A DNA stretch of 64,000 nt, from positions 124,001 through 188,000 of the forward strand of contig WHVA01000181.1 of assembly GCA_015179125.1 (NCBI GenBank). The letters run 5' to 3'. Origin of the DNA: Gautieria morchelliformis (Eukaryota; Basidiomycota; Agaricomycetes; Gomphales; Gomphaceae). Positions 52,740-63,773 of this stretch are shown in pieces. The notes beneath the pieces were generated by a model that saw only the letters and a list, made by a program, of their open reading frames with translations, had not been told where the DNA came from and did no database searches. Positions within the stretch are counted from its first letter, which is position 1. Each line of letters begins with the position of its first letter. The position numbers and the translations under genes are program-made.

Positions 52740-55352
52740 AGATGATTGGGAGATCCCACCTCAATCGCCAGTGTTTGCATTCTAAGCGACGTTGGATAAT
52801 CTCTGCAGGAATACCACCTTGTGTCAATGTTGCTGGACATAGCGACAGTGGAAATTTCTCATTTTGGCGGCATGTCCTGTAAGACGTGGGGAGAGGTCGT
52901 ATGCAGACACTTCGAATTTCGACATGATGCACAACGACTGGTAACCACGATATCGTGCATTCGATGTAGCGGCTGTGACGGTGATGGTAGAGCTGTGCCG
53001 GGGATAGCCCGGTGATCTGCAACGTTTATTTAGTATGCTATTATTAGAATGACGACAGTGCCACGTAGTATTAGGCGGTATTGGACGCCGATCATTCGAT
53101 AACTCGATCAGGAAAATGTGTAGCTGTCGTGATCAAATCATGTCAGCTCGCGTGTAACAATGGTAACTGGTTGGCTCCAGAGTCAAATATAAACAACATT
53201 GCCCACATACACAGCACATCCCCATCTCAAATACCGGATACTGATAACCCCGAGCGAAGACAGGTCGTCGTGCGCGCGGATCAGGAACCTACCAAACAAG
53301 GACAAACATGCACACCGGTGCCTGACTCGGCAGCATGACACGACACAGACAACAAGCGCTGGCATCGTCCGCACATGTAATCCCGGCCACGCATTTCCAC
53401 TCCAAACTTCAGTTCACCGCCCCTCACATAACACTAACACCCCCCCCCCCCCCCACATCCCAGATTTCATATCTCCTGCCGGGTGTAGAAAAGGCCAGCA
53501 AGAGGAAATAGTGTACGGTATTTCTCTTTGCATAGAAGCCCGCCGTCCATCCTGCATGAACGCGTTTGCTGCCCTCTCCACCGCCTCTCGCCATCCGTCC
53601 ATCCCCCAGCATCACAAGCACAGACCCTGGAGGCATAACCTCGTCCGGCGGATGGTACGTCTCGTTGCCCAGTCCCTCGTGTCTCGTACCGAACACCACT
53701 CACTGCTCCCTAGACTCCGCCCTCCCGCCCCTCATATCCCGCACCGCCCTCCACCCGGTGGGCCCTTCCCGCCCACGCCCACCGGCCGCCACGATCTCAT
53801 GAAGTTCTTCCGAGCCTCCCCGAGCAGCGGCTCCTGCCCGCACGACCCGCACGCCTACAACAACGCGGGTGGATTCCCCGTGAAGGACGCGTGCTGCCCG
53901 TTCGAGGTATGCGCGCGGAGAGAGCTCGAGACGAATAGGCGCGAGTGCGTGGCACGGGACGTCGGGGTGGTTCGGCGTGCAGAAGCGCGCGTTCTTTGGG
54001 GGCGAGGTTGGAGACGGGGGCACGCGCGATGACGCCACACTCAAGGGTGGGCGCGGGACGACACCGATCCCTCCAGACGGCAGGAGTACTTCATGACGGT
54101 GCTCGCGTGGGAGTTCGAGGGCGCGGCCGAGCGCGAGTTTCATGTCGGCGTGGAGCGCGTGCGCGCCATTGGCGTGACAGGGCCTGGGGACGAGCCCCCC
54201 GCGAAGTGGGGCAGTGGGCTGGGGCCTGGGCTGGAGGGCTGGAGAGCGCGGCCGATGTCGATGCGTCGCTCCACCTCTCACCTGGGGTCCGCGTGCGCGA
54301 TGCACGTGAGCACGTGCGCGCGTCGCCGCCCTGGTCGCCGCGGTGAACCACGGCCATGCTGGCGCACGGCACATCCCCGCACCCCCGCACACACATGCCG
54401 CCGCCGCCCTCAGCAACTACAGGCGCACCCGCAGTGCCACACGCCCCGCAAACCCCATTACCGCGCCTACCGCCGCCGCCGCCACCGCACCCTTACCCGC
54501 ACCCTTGTCCTTATCCGCCCCCCTCCTAGAGCCCCCCAAACCCCCCCGCCGACCCGCGTGCAAATACACGAAACGGGTCTTCGTGATCCCGCCCCGCACG
54601 CCCCCTAGGAACGGGAACGCACCCGCGCCGGCGCCCAACGCGTATCCCACCCCACTCACTCATGCTCCCCCCGCCCTCGCCCTCGCCCTCGCCCATGCAG
54701 CACGCGCACGCATACCCGCTCGCGGGGTCTCCGCCTCCCCACCCCCGCACACACACGAGCCCGAACCACAACTCGAACAAGCTCCCCTCTATCGCGGCGC
54801 CTGCACCAAGGCCTGTCACGGTCACCGGTCCTGGGGCGGGTCCTGGTGTGGGGGTGACGAGTCTTGTGCCCGTGCGGTGGCATTCGGCGCATTTATTAAG
54901 GCCTGGGCGTGTGGGTGTGTGGGTATGGGGTATGAGGTATGCACAAAGCAAGAGCAACGGGAGCGTTCTCATGATGTGATGCGGGGTACAGGGGTCCTCG
55001 GCATTCGATTCAGGAGGGGAGCGGAGGGGGAAACGTGCTGCTGACCTGCACCACGGCGGCTTGACTAGACCATAGACTAGTGGGGTATGGGGGTAGGGGT
55101 GGGGGTGGGAGTGTGGATCGTGTATGAGTCGTGTATCGTGTGTTGCGTGTAATGTGTCGTATGCCCGTACTGGTATCTATCTCTGTCTCAACTCTCAAGC
55201 TTTGTAGTGGTATGCAATTGTCATATCCCTACATTCCCGACCCAATACACCAACTCCACCAATACACTAGTACACCAATCATTCACCCAAACACCGTGGC
55301 AACGTCGTTCCCGGGCATCCGAGTCCCGGGTACCTGATTCCAGGCACCTAAG
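52740..55352 (+). repeat. Module A copy 4 (A4)
   Basis: Collinear with A2. Has a C16 run at about 53,441-53,456 and ends at the junction with the inverted copy A5. Confidence 0.85.
53470..54400 (+). pseudogene. Unknown GC-rich gene family, copy A4
   Basis: It encodes AGCRKGQQEE, LCIEARRPSCMNAFAAL, then in the same open frame HDLMKFFRASPSSGSCPHD and KDACCPFEVCARRELETNRR to 54,032. After a frame change it reads DDTDPSRRQEYFMTVLAWEF, EREFHVGVERVRAIGV and TGPGDEPPAKWGSG. This is the only copy in which the Cys-rich head and the body share one open frame, so it is useful for inferring the ancestral protein. It is still broken before EYFMT. Function unknown. Confidence 0.45.
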
Positions 55353-55999
55353 CGTAGTCGGAACTAGCGCTGGGAGATCGGGCGAGATCGTTCGGCATCG
55401 AGATGTGGCGGTGGCGGCCCGGGTGTGATCGGACAAGAACAAACTGAGTACTTTGATCGGCGTGTGGCAAACGACGCGTGCGGTAAAGTGACCGCCTGAC
55501 TCTGACTCGGAACTACAACTTTGCGCATACCTTATACCCACACACCCACGTATCCCACGCACCCAAGCCTTAATAAATCAGCCTAATGCCACCGCACGGG
55601 CACCAGACTCGTCACCCCCACAGCAGGCCCCACCCCAGGCCCCAGCCCAGGACCCGTGACTCTAACAGCTCGGGGCGCAGGCGAGCGTGGTGTGGCTTGC
55701 GTTTGCGTTTTCGTTAGCGCTCAAGTACTGCAGCGGGTCACGGTGTGCATGCGGGCGCGGGGAGCGCGGCGAGCCCAGGTAGGCGTGCGCGTGGGGCGGG
55801 GGGCGGGGGCGGAGCTTGTGGGCGGGGTACACATTGTGCGGGGTCGTTCCCGTTCCGTCGTTCCCGTTCCCGTCCCGAGTGGCGTGGTGGGCGGGTGCAC
55901 GAAGGCGCAGCTCGTGCATTTGCCGGCATGGCGGCGGCGGGGTTTGGGTGGCTCTGGGAGGCGGGCGGATAAGGGCAACTCAAGGGTGTGGGTAAGGGT

Positions 56000-56870
56000 G
56001 CGGTGGTCGCGGTGGTGATGGGCGCGGGTAAGGGGGCTTGCGGGGCATGTGTGGCGCTGCGGGGGCGGCTGGAGTTGTTGTGGGCGGCGGCGGCGTGTGT
56101 GTGCAGGGGTGCGGTGATGTACGGCGGGCCAGGATGGCCGTGCTCCGCCGCGGCGACCCGGGGGCGAATCGCGCGTGCTCATGTGCGTCGCGCAGGCGGC
56201 CCCCGGCGAGAGGCGCAGCGACGCATCGACGTCGGCCACGCTCTCCAGCCCCAGCACCCGGCGCCGATTCGCGGGGGGCCCGTGCCCGGGCGCGGTGTCG
56301 CAGTCGTCCCGCACCCGGCCGCCTTTGAGCACGCGCCCGGCCGCGTCCCCGCCCCGGAGAAACGCGCGGTCCTGCCAGCCGAACCACGCCGACGTCCCGC
56401 GTTACGCGCAGCGGCCGCGCTCGCGCTCCAGGCGCCGATTCTTCTCGAGTTCGCCCTGGGCACACGCCTTGCACTGGCAGCGCGCGCCCTCCGCGGGGAA
56501 GCCCCCCGTGTCGCGGCGGGCGTGCGGGTCGTGCGGGAAGGGCCCGTTGCGGGGTGGGAGGGAGGTGCAGGACGTGAAGGGCGGGAGGGTGTATTCTAGG
56601 GAGCAGCGGGTGGCGCCCGGTAAGCGACATGAGGGACTGGGCAATGGGACGTACCATCCGCGTCTCTAGGGTCGCTGTTCGTGTCTGGGTCTGGGCCAGG
56701 CTGCCGGATGGGTGGATGGGGAAACGTGGTGTTAAACGCGTCATGTAGGATGGACGGGCGGAGTATATGGTATTCCCATAGAAACAGCCTGTTTCTATGG
56801 GAATACCATATACTCCGCTCGGTCCCTCGTTCCTCTTGCGGCCTTTTCTACACCCGACAGATACACACAC
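56000..56870 (-). pseudogene. Unknown GC-rich gene family, copy A5
   Basis: Minus strand: VGCRKG near 56,850; then, in a second frame, GGFPAEGARCQCKACAQGEL and EKNRRLERERGRC; later LESVADVDASLRLSPG with parts of the DAHEHAR segment. The conserved EYFMTAP block is missing: RVRDDCDTAPG jumps directly to GHGPPANRRR, an internal deletion. Head, body and tail lie in different frames. Dead copy. Confidence 0.42.
56758..56818. repeat. Perfect 61-bp palindrome (30-bp arms)
   Basis: Arm 56,758-56,787 and arm 56,789-56,818 are exact reverse complements around the single base 56,788. At the same place A2 (about 13,872-13,915) and A4 have a shorter, imperfect version of only one arm. Confidence 0.95.
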
Positions 56871-57726
56871 ACCCCACCAGTACTGGCAGACGCACCGTAA
56901 ACTTCCTTAAAAGGTCATGTCCGTGCGCTGGAGAGGGCGGTGGGTGATAGGAAGCCTGGGAGGGAGGCTGTTGGTGTCATGTGAGGCGAGGTGAACTGAC
57001 GTTTGGAGTGGATGGGTAAAATGCGTGGCCGTGATGCCATGTGCGTACCATGGAAAGTAGGGTTTGTTGTCTGTGTCCGTGTCATGCTGCTCGTTGTAAC
57101 TACGGAGGCGGTGTGCATGTTTGTCTTTGTTTGGCGGGTTCCTGATCCGCGCACTACGAAACCTCTCTTAGCTCGGGATTATCAGTATCCGGTGTTTGAA
57201 ATTCGACGGGGTATGTGATGATGTTGTTTATTAACTCTGGAGCCAACCAGTTACCGGTGTTCCACGCGAGCTGACATGATTTGATCACGACAGCTACACA
57301 TTTTTCTGGTCTGAATTAAAAACTGCGTGACGTCCAATACCGTTTATTCTCGCTAGGTGGCACTCTCGTCATTCTAATAATAGCATACTAGATAAAACAA
57401 CAAACACGTGGAAGATCGCCCTGGGCTTTCCCGGGCCACCCGGGCACAGCTCTACCATCAGCGTCACAGCCGATACACTGAGTGCACGATATCGTGGGTA
57501 CCATGTCGTTGTGCTTCCTATCGAAATTCGAGGTCTCTTCATACGACCTCTTCCCACGTCAGGACTTGCCGCCAGAATCAGAAAGTTCCCCTGTCGCTAT
57601 ATCCAGCAACATTGACACGAGCCAGCACGCCTGCTGAGATCATCCGACGTCGCTTTAGAATCACCGACACATGCAAACTCTGGCGAGTGAGCTGGACAGC
57701 GGAGATGTCTCATGTTATCTCCCTTC

Positions 57727-59168
57727 AGGGCAAGTCCGGTCCCAGGACGCGTGCCCATGTTATCGCAGTTCACGTACTTGAACTTGCTCGGGTCTGTTTC
57801 CTCGCATTGTGCTGTCCTGTGGGGTTTGCCACATGTGCCGCACTTCTCCATCTCCGTGCACTCGGCAGCCATATGCCTGGCATTGTGCTTCTGACATTTC
57901 AGGCACCGTCGGGGTTCCTTTTTCATTCTCCTTGCCCAGGTACGCTTGCCCGCTATTATCATTCCGTCTCTGATACTCTGATTTGCTGCCTCTGTGGTCG
58001 CGAACTTCGCTATGATATGCGCCGACCTTTGTCCCTCTGTTCTCCGGTGTACCGGCTTGATCCACCTTGTCGATATGAGAGTGCTGTCCGGCAGCATCGA
58101 GTCGCGCTCGATCTTTCGAAGTTCGGCGAGGGCATCTGGTGTATGGGTGAGCGGCACTACTCTACTATGACTGATACCGCCCTGTCTTTGATGACCGCTC
58201 TCCCGCTGAACTTTTGTAGAAATTCCCCTTTGTGAGCTTGTATCCACGTCGCCGTGTCTGCCTTGCGCAGCTCAAAGACTATCCCTCCGTTGGCTAGTTT
58301 CTTGGCCCCCACGAAACACACCCCGTTGTTGTCATCCGTCCGATCGAGCTGGTCTGCGGCTTCGTTGGCTTTCGCCACGAGTTCCTGTTCCGAGAGAGTA
58401 GCAAGTGCGTTTTGTTCGGCTCTCGGGTCGTTGTCGATCAGGATCTGACGTTGACGTGCTTTTGCCCTGGCCAGGTTGTTGGGGTGTGATAGTGGGACAT
58501 TGCCCTCAGCGCCGCTGCGTACGTCGTCCTTGGTGCCCCTCTTCCGATCTCTCCCTCCTCCCCCTTTGAGCTCCGTTCTCCTCCTCCATTCGCCTAGCCA
58601 CTTCCTTCAGCACTCCCGAGCAAACTCCGTTAAGTTCCTCGCCGTCTCCGTCGCTGCTTCTACGTTGTCTATGGTCGGTCTCAATTTTTCTTCGACGTAG
58701 TGTTGGGTCGCCTCCCCGACCCTTTGGCCGTCTCGTCCATCATTAGCACTGCTACTGACCTTATGCCTTCCTGTAGAGTTTTCCCTGTCGTACTGTGTGC
58801 CAGCGACAACAGTATGTAGCTAAGCAGCCCTGTGGTTAGGTCGTCCTCCTTTGCGCAGAAACCGTGCTTGTCTAGGAAGCTGCGCGCTCCTTCCTAGGTC
58901 CGGACTGCCATGTATGGGTCCGCTATGAGTTCTGCCCTGGACTTGCTGCCACCCTGTTGGTTGTTGGCCCGCGTTCTGTGTTGAGACGCAGTGTGCGTCG
59001 GTGGGTCTGCGCTCGGTGGCATGCCCCTTTTGGATCGCTTCTTTTTGTAGAAGCGTTTTTTAGAGTTGCTTTGGTGTGTCTATGATAGCGTTCGTCCTTT
59101 CTATCTAGTGTGTGTGTGTGAAAAAGTGTTTTTGGGTTTTGGGACGTTATGGTGGGCGTGAGAAAGTT
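57727..59168 (-). pseudogene. LINE-C ORF1, inverted segment
   Basis: On the minus strand the LINE 5' end (aactttctcacgcccacc) is at 59,168 and ORF1 starts at 59,022 (MPPSADPPTHTASQHRTRAN). It continues with SKSRAELIADPYMAVRT, a stop, LLSYILLSLAHSTTGKTLQE, and after frame changes ALVEKANEAADQLD-like sequence, VPLTHTPDALAELRKIERDS and the knuckles CLKCQKHNARHMAAEC and CGTCGKPHRTAQC. It ends at a third knuckle, CDN then HGHASWDRTCP one frame over, near 57,727. This is the equivalent of 27,317-28,745 in LINE-A but opposite in strand to LINE-C ORF2. Multiple frameshifts. Confidence 0.85.
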
Positions 59169-59252
59169 TGTTCGCATATAAAACTTGACGTCATGTAAGC
59201 GCACTTGGCACTCATTGACGACTTCGTGCGGTGTCAGCATAACGACACATGA

Positions 59253-61924
59253 AAGAGAGGGACGACAGGCACGCTTGGATGAGTACGGCATAGGGGGAGA
59301 GCCACCAGAAGGACAACAGCGAGAGGACAACGACACGGACTTATATCGGGGATGAGTGAAGACGACACACTCAGAAAATACTTGCGGGTCAGACAACAGA
59401 ACGTAAACAAGTCGCTCACGGCGACCGCAGACCTCCTAGCTAAGTGCCACCCTAGCAAATATGATATAATAGCGATACAAGAGCCGTACATTGACTTTCT
59501 CGGAAACTCCAGGGCTACCTCGCACTGGTACACGATATACCCCAACACGCATTTCAAGGACAGGGCCAAACGAACGAGGTCCATGATACTCATCAACAAG
59601 GATACAATCACAAATGATTGGGCGGCCGTGGACGTAGGAACGCCAGACGTCACAGCAGTTAGAATAAGAACCAGCGCCAGTAACGTGCTAATATACAACA
59701 TATATTGTGACTGTACCCACTCTGACAGCATAAGAGATTTACAGAGACATATACGAACCATGGAGAAAGAAGGACAGGGGCAGAGCGATGACATATGTGG
59801 GAGCGTATGGTTGGGCGACTTCAACTGGCATCACCCGATGTGGGACGAGAACAGAAACTCACACCTGTGTACCCGCAACAACCTAGACGAAGCGCAGCTG
59901 CTACTAAACGCGATCGCAGACCACGACATGCAGAGGGCTTTGCCGAAAGAAATACCAACGCTAAGAGCTAAGAGCCATGACTACTGGGAACCACATGCGA
60001 ACTGACAATGTGTTTATCTCCACAGAAATGCTAGAACAAATCATCAGCTGCATGACAGTTCCAGAAGACCGACCAGCCAGAAGCGACCACTTCCCGGTCG
60101 ACACGACGATAGACATCTCACTCAGAAGGGTCGAGTTTGCTCCCAAATCCAATTTTAGATAGACCGACTGGAAGGAGTTCAACAAGGAGCTCGAGGCGCG
60201 CCTGAAAAATAGGATCAGCGACCCAACACCAGGGGACAAGGCGCACTTCCAAAGAAGCCTTGAGATGCTCACGGGAGTCATATTGGAGACGGTAGAGGAA
60301 CTAGTGCCCAAAACTAAGTCATCTCCGTACATGAAACGCTGGTGGTCGCTGGAACTGACCAAAGCCAGGGCGGACACTAGGAGGCTGGGAAGGAAAGCGT
60401 ACTCCAAGCGACACGACCCAGCAGACAGGGTACATGAGGACTATAGAAGAGCGAGGAGCCAATACACGAGCAAGATAGAAAAAGCGAAGCAGCATCACTG
60501 GGAAGTGTTCCTGGAGGTGGATCAGAAGACGGTGTGGACGGCTCACAAATACGCCTCAGCAGACCCAACTGACGGAGCGCGGACACGCATTCCAACCCTC
60601 ACAGACAAAAGGGAAGATGGGTCCAAATGGGTGGCAGACACAAACAAGCAGAAGGCGGACATGCTCTTCAGCACGCTTTTCCCAGAGGCAAGAGTGGATG
60701 CTGAGGCAGTACAGAGGGCTATCAGTACCCACAGCCGGCTTTCGACTACGCACCGATAACAGATGAACAGATAAAGAGAGCGGTAGAAAAGCTCAATCCA
60801 ATTAAGGCCCCCGGGGCGAACGGTATTCCCAATGTGTTAATAAAACAGTGTGTTGACACGCTGCTACCTTATATAGGACCGCTATATCGTGCCACGTTCG
60901 AGCTCGACATCTACCCGGCAGAATGGAGAAACTCAGTCACCCGAGTGCTTTGCAAGCCAGGAAAAAGCGACTACACGCTGCCAGGGTCATACCGCCCCAT
61001 AGCATTGCTAGATACATTAGGGAAAGTCATCTCAGCCTGCATAGCTGAAGATATCATCAAAATGACAGAACGGCACCACCTGCTCCCAGAGAACCATTTT
61101 GGCTGCAGGCCGGGACGCACCACCACCGACACTCTCCACTACACCATTGCCACAACCAAGGATGCTTGGAGAAAGGGAAGGGTAATTGGCCTGTTGTTCT
61201 TGGATATCAAGGGGGCTTTCCCCAGCGTCATATTAGACCGACTGACACACAATATGCATCGCAGGGAAATACCACAAGAATACACCAAGTGGATACGAAG
61301 AAGAGTGGAAGGCAGGGAGAGCACAATAAGTTTCGACAAATTCAGCGCCCCAGCCAGGCTTGTAGGCCGAGGGATGGACCAGGGATGCCCAATCTCAGCC
61401 ATAGCATACCAATTCTATAATGCAGATCTACTCAAAACGGTCAAACGGAAGAACGGGGAAGATTGTGTCGGTTTCGTAGATGATACCACGCTGATAGCGG
61501 AAGGGAAAGATCTACAAGAGGCTTTTGACAAGTTAAAGGGCATCATGTGCAGAAATGACGGAGCCAGCGACTGGGCCGAACAGCACCAGTGCATGTTCGC
61601 GGTGGACAAGTTCGGGCTTATGGGACTCACCAGAAGGCGAGAGTGCGACCCAGGAAAGCCCAAGGAAAACAGACCGATAACCAGGCCGTCCATCATGATA
61701 GGACAGCAAGTCATCAAGCCCGTAGCCACCCACAAGTTCCTGGGGGTAATCATTGACCAGGAACTGCGTTTCAAAGAGCACGTCAATTACGCGCTCAAGA
61801 AGGGCGGCGAGATGTACATCGCACAATACAGGAGGCTCATGAAGCCGACAAAAGGTGTGACAGCTAAGTACATGAGAAGATACTACCTGGCCGTCGCAAT
61901 CCCAAGAATGCTCTACGCCGCTGA
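59253..61924 (+). pseudogene. LINE-C ORF2 (endonuclease and reverse transcriptase)
   Basis: ORF2 starts at 59,352. Endonuclease motifs: VRQQNVNKSLTATADLLAK, DIIAIQEPYIDFLGN, VWLGDFNWHHPMWDEN and, after a frameshift near 59,970, TDNVFIS and RSDHFP. After a stop near 60,160 and a frameshift near 60,715 the RT is long and open: KLNPIKAPGANGIPNVLI, SYRPIALLDTLGKVISACIA, HFGCRPGRTTTDTLHY, LLFLDIKGAFPSVI, GMDQGCPISAIAYQFYN and CVGFVDDTTLIAEGKDL with intact FVDD. It ends RMLYAAD at the Gypsy insertion (61,925). RNase H is not in the window. The start, 59,253-59,351, matches the end of LINE-A ORF1. Confidence 0.88.
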
Positions 61925-62411
61925 TGTAAGGGGACACCCTGTTTTCCATTTCCAGTTCCGACACCACACCCAGTTCCGACTCCATTTCCGACTCCGGTTC
62001 CGGTTCCGATTCCATCTCCGCCTCCGCTTTCAGAAATGATTACGCTTCTGGGAGAACTTCCACCAGTTCTGCTCACCTTGCCAGTTCCACTCCAATTTCC
62101 GACTTCCACTCTCGGAACAGTGTCGGAAATCAAGCGACTCGCGTAATAGGTGGCATCAAGGGTTGATCAAGGGTCAGGGTGGTCAGGGAGATGCAGGGTT
62201 GATGGCGGGTGCCAAGCGTTGTCCCTGGCTGCACAGCGTATAATACGGGCTCGCTGATATTGGGGGTCCTTAGACTTTTCTCTTTGGATTTCCCCTTGTC
62301 AGGTGAGAATCCCCTCTCTTGTATGCTCTGTTCATTTATACATACTTTGGATTTCCCCTTGTCAGTTGTGTGGTAGTGTGATCTCCACAACTAGCCAGGG
62401 TTGCCCTTACA
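61925..62411 (+). repeat. Gypsy 5' LTR with TTCCG-rich minisatellite
   Basis: It starts TGTAAGGGG and ends TTGCCCTTACA, giving a good terminal inverted repeat (TGTAAGGG and CCCTTACA). A degenerate tandem array of ttccgactcc and ttccggttcc variants fills 61,950-62,035. ggatttccccttgtcag appears twice (about 62,285 and 62,347). Confidence 0.88.
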
Positions 62412-62550
62412 GCAGAAAAGTCTCTCCCCTAGAGGACCGGTGGTCGTACTGCGCGTTGCATTCGCCATAGGTGCGTTCGGAATCGGAGACAGCGACTCGG
62501 AGATCGCAACCTCTTCCGCACACACAGCGTACGACAGCCCTTCTTCTTAC

Positions 62551-63773
62551 ATGGAGCTCCCAACCCCGGAAATCCCGTCCCACACTTCTCCTTCCGACAT
62601 GGAGCCGGACGATCGTCTTCGGAATATGGAGGAGGAATTGACGCGGAACCAGATGAAGACCGATGCGATTGAAACAGCCTTACAAGCGATTTTGGCTAAG
62701 TTAGATATTCCACAAAGTGGTGGAAATGAAATGCTGGATGATCCGGATTTCGGAAAAGTGGAACTGGCGGAAAAGAGGATGTCCGCGAAGTTAGCAAAGG
62801 TCAAACCCGCAACTCCGGCGGACTTTGATGGAGATCGGGAGAAGGGACGTGCATTCTTCAACACATGCAGCATCTACTTCGCAATTGTCGGAGACCTCTT
62901 TCCGAACAACCAGGCCCGGATTCACTGTGCATTGTCCTTTTTCAAGTCGGACCGCGCAGCCCGTTTTGCAAACAAGGTGATCCGACATGAAGCAAAGGGC
63001 AAGGGGAACAACTTCCGGGACTGGGACGCCTTCGAGAAAACATTTTCCGACCAGTTCTGCCCGAAAAACGAGCAGCTCACAGCCCTTATGAAGCTTGAGG
63101 GGACCAGCTGGTACCAGGCCAAGGATCTGGTCGATGACTACATCGATCGCTTCCAGGAGCTCATCGACCTTGCGGAGTATGATGACGACAAGACGATCGT
63201 CATCAAATTCCGACGAGGACTTGATCCAACACTCCAGAACCAAGTCGTGTTGCTTGGGGATGGAGCTCCGGATTTTGATGACCTGGAAGGGTGGTACCAA
63301 GCTGCACAGAGGGTGTCCCGGAACAGGGAAGCGAATGAGGCCTTCGTAGAGATGAGCCGGAACATGACACGCAGTTCCACTCGTCCTACTCCACCTGTGC
63401 CAAAACTAGGAAGCGCATTCATTCCCACGCGGAAAGTATTTCCGACGCTTGCTCCGCCTGCTCCTATTAGGAACCATAGCCCTCCTCCCTCGAAGAGTGG
63501 CCCTGCCCCAATGGATGTTGACCGCATGCGCGGAAAAGGCCGCAGAACTATCACCTGCTTCCGATGTAACAACCAGGCCACTATGCCCGCGAGTGCCCCC
63601 AAGCATTTGACATCCGGCTTATGACCACAGAGGAGAAACTTGAGCTCCTTCCAGAGTTCCTCGCACTTGCGGACATAAGCGGAGTGCCCACTGCGGAAGG
63701 AATTTCCGAAAATGCGGAACATGGTGCATCGGAAGCGGAAGATGCGTCGGATTTTGTGACGCGCAGCGGGTGA
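62551..63773 (+). pseudogene. Gypsy Gag polyprotein
   Basis: The ATG at 62,551 (MELPTPEIPSHTSPSDMEPD) is preferred because the frame upstream enters the LTR. A coiled coil (MEEELTRNQMKTDAIETAL) precedes the retrotransposon Gag core: VKPATPADFDGDREKGRAFF, WDAFEKTFSDQFCP, DDYIDRFQELIDLAEYDD and IKFRRGLDPTLQNQV. The nucleocapsid knuckle begins CFRCNNQ; a single missing base near 63,572 throws the frame, and the other frame continues GHYARECPQAFDIRLMTTEE to a stop at 63,773. Gag packages the element RNA. Apart from this one lesion it is open. Confidence 0.88.

Larger units (their letters stand above)
46898..55352 (+). repeat. Segmental duplication, copy 2 (modules B-C-D-A)
   Basis: Collinear with 8,122-15,756. 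Differences include a 0.7-kb insertion at 47,045-47,770, a deletion inside gene B, loss of one 143-bp unit, and a solo LTR whose empty site is preserved in copy 1. The block is followed directly by the inverted module A5. Confidence 0.88.
55353..57700 (-). repeat. Module A copy 5 (A5), inverted
   Basis: Reverse-complement copy lying tail to tail with A4. Its distal end (55,353-55,560 on the plus strand) matches the end of A1, not that of A2 or A4. It continues on the minus strand through ctggatatagcgac and ccagagtttgcatg at about 57,600-57,690. The palindrome at 56,758 is unique to this copy. Confidence 0.85.

Noticed and set aside
53199..54032. Intact 277-codon gene in module A4
   Set aside because: It begins upstream of any conserved part, and the family continues in another frame after 54,032; treated as a degenerate copy.
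57727..61924. Twin-priming (inverted 5' end) explanation for LINE-C
   Set aside because: Twin priming leaves no host sequence between the two LINE halves, whereas 84 bp of module D lie there; a later inversion fits better.
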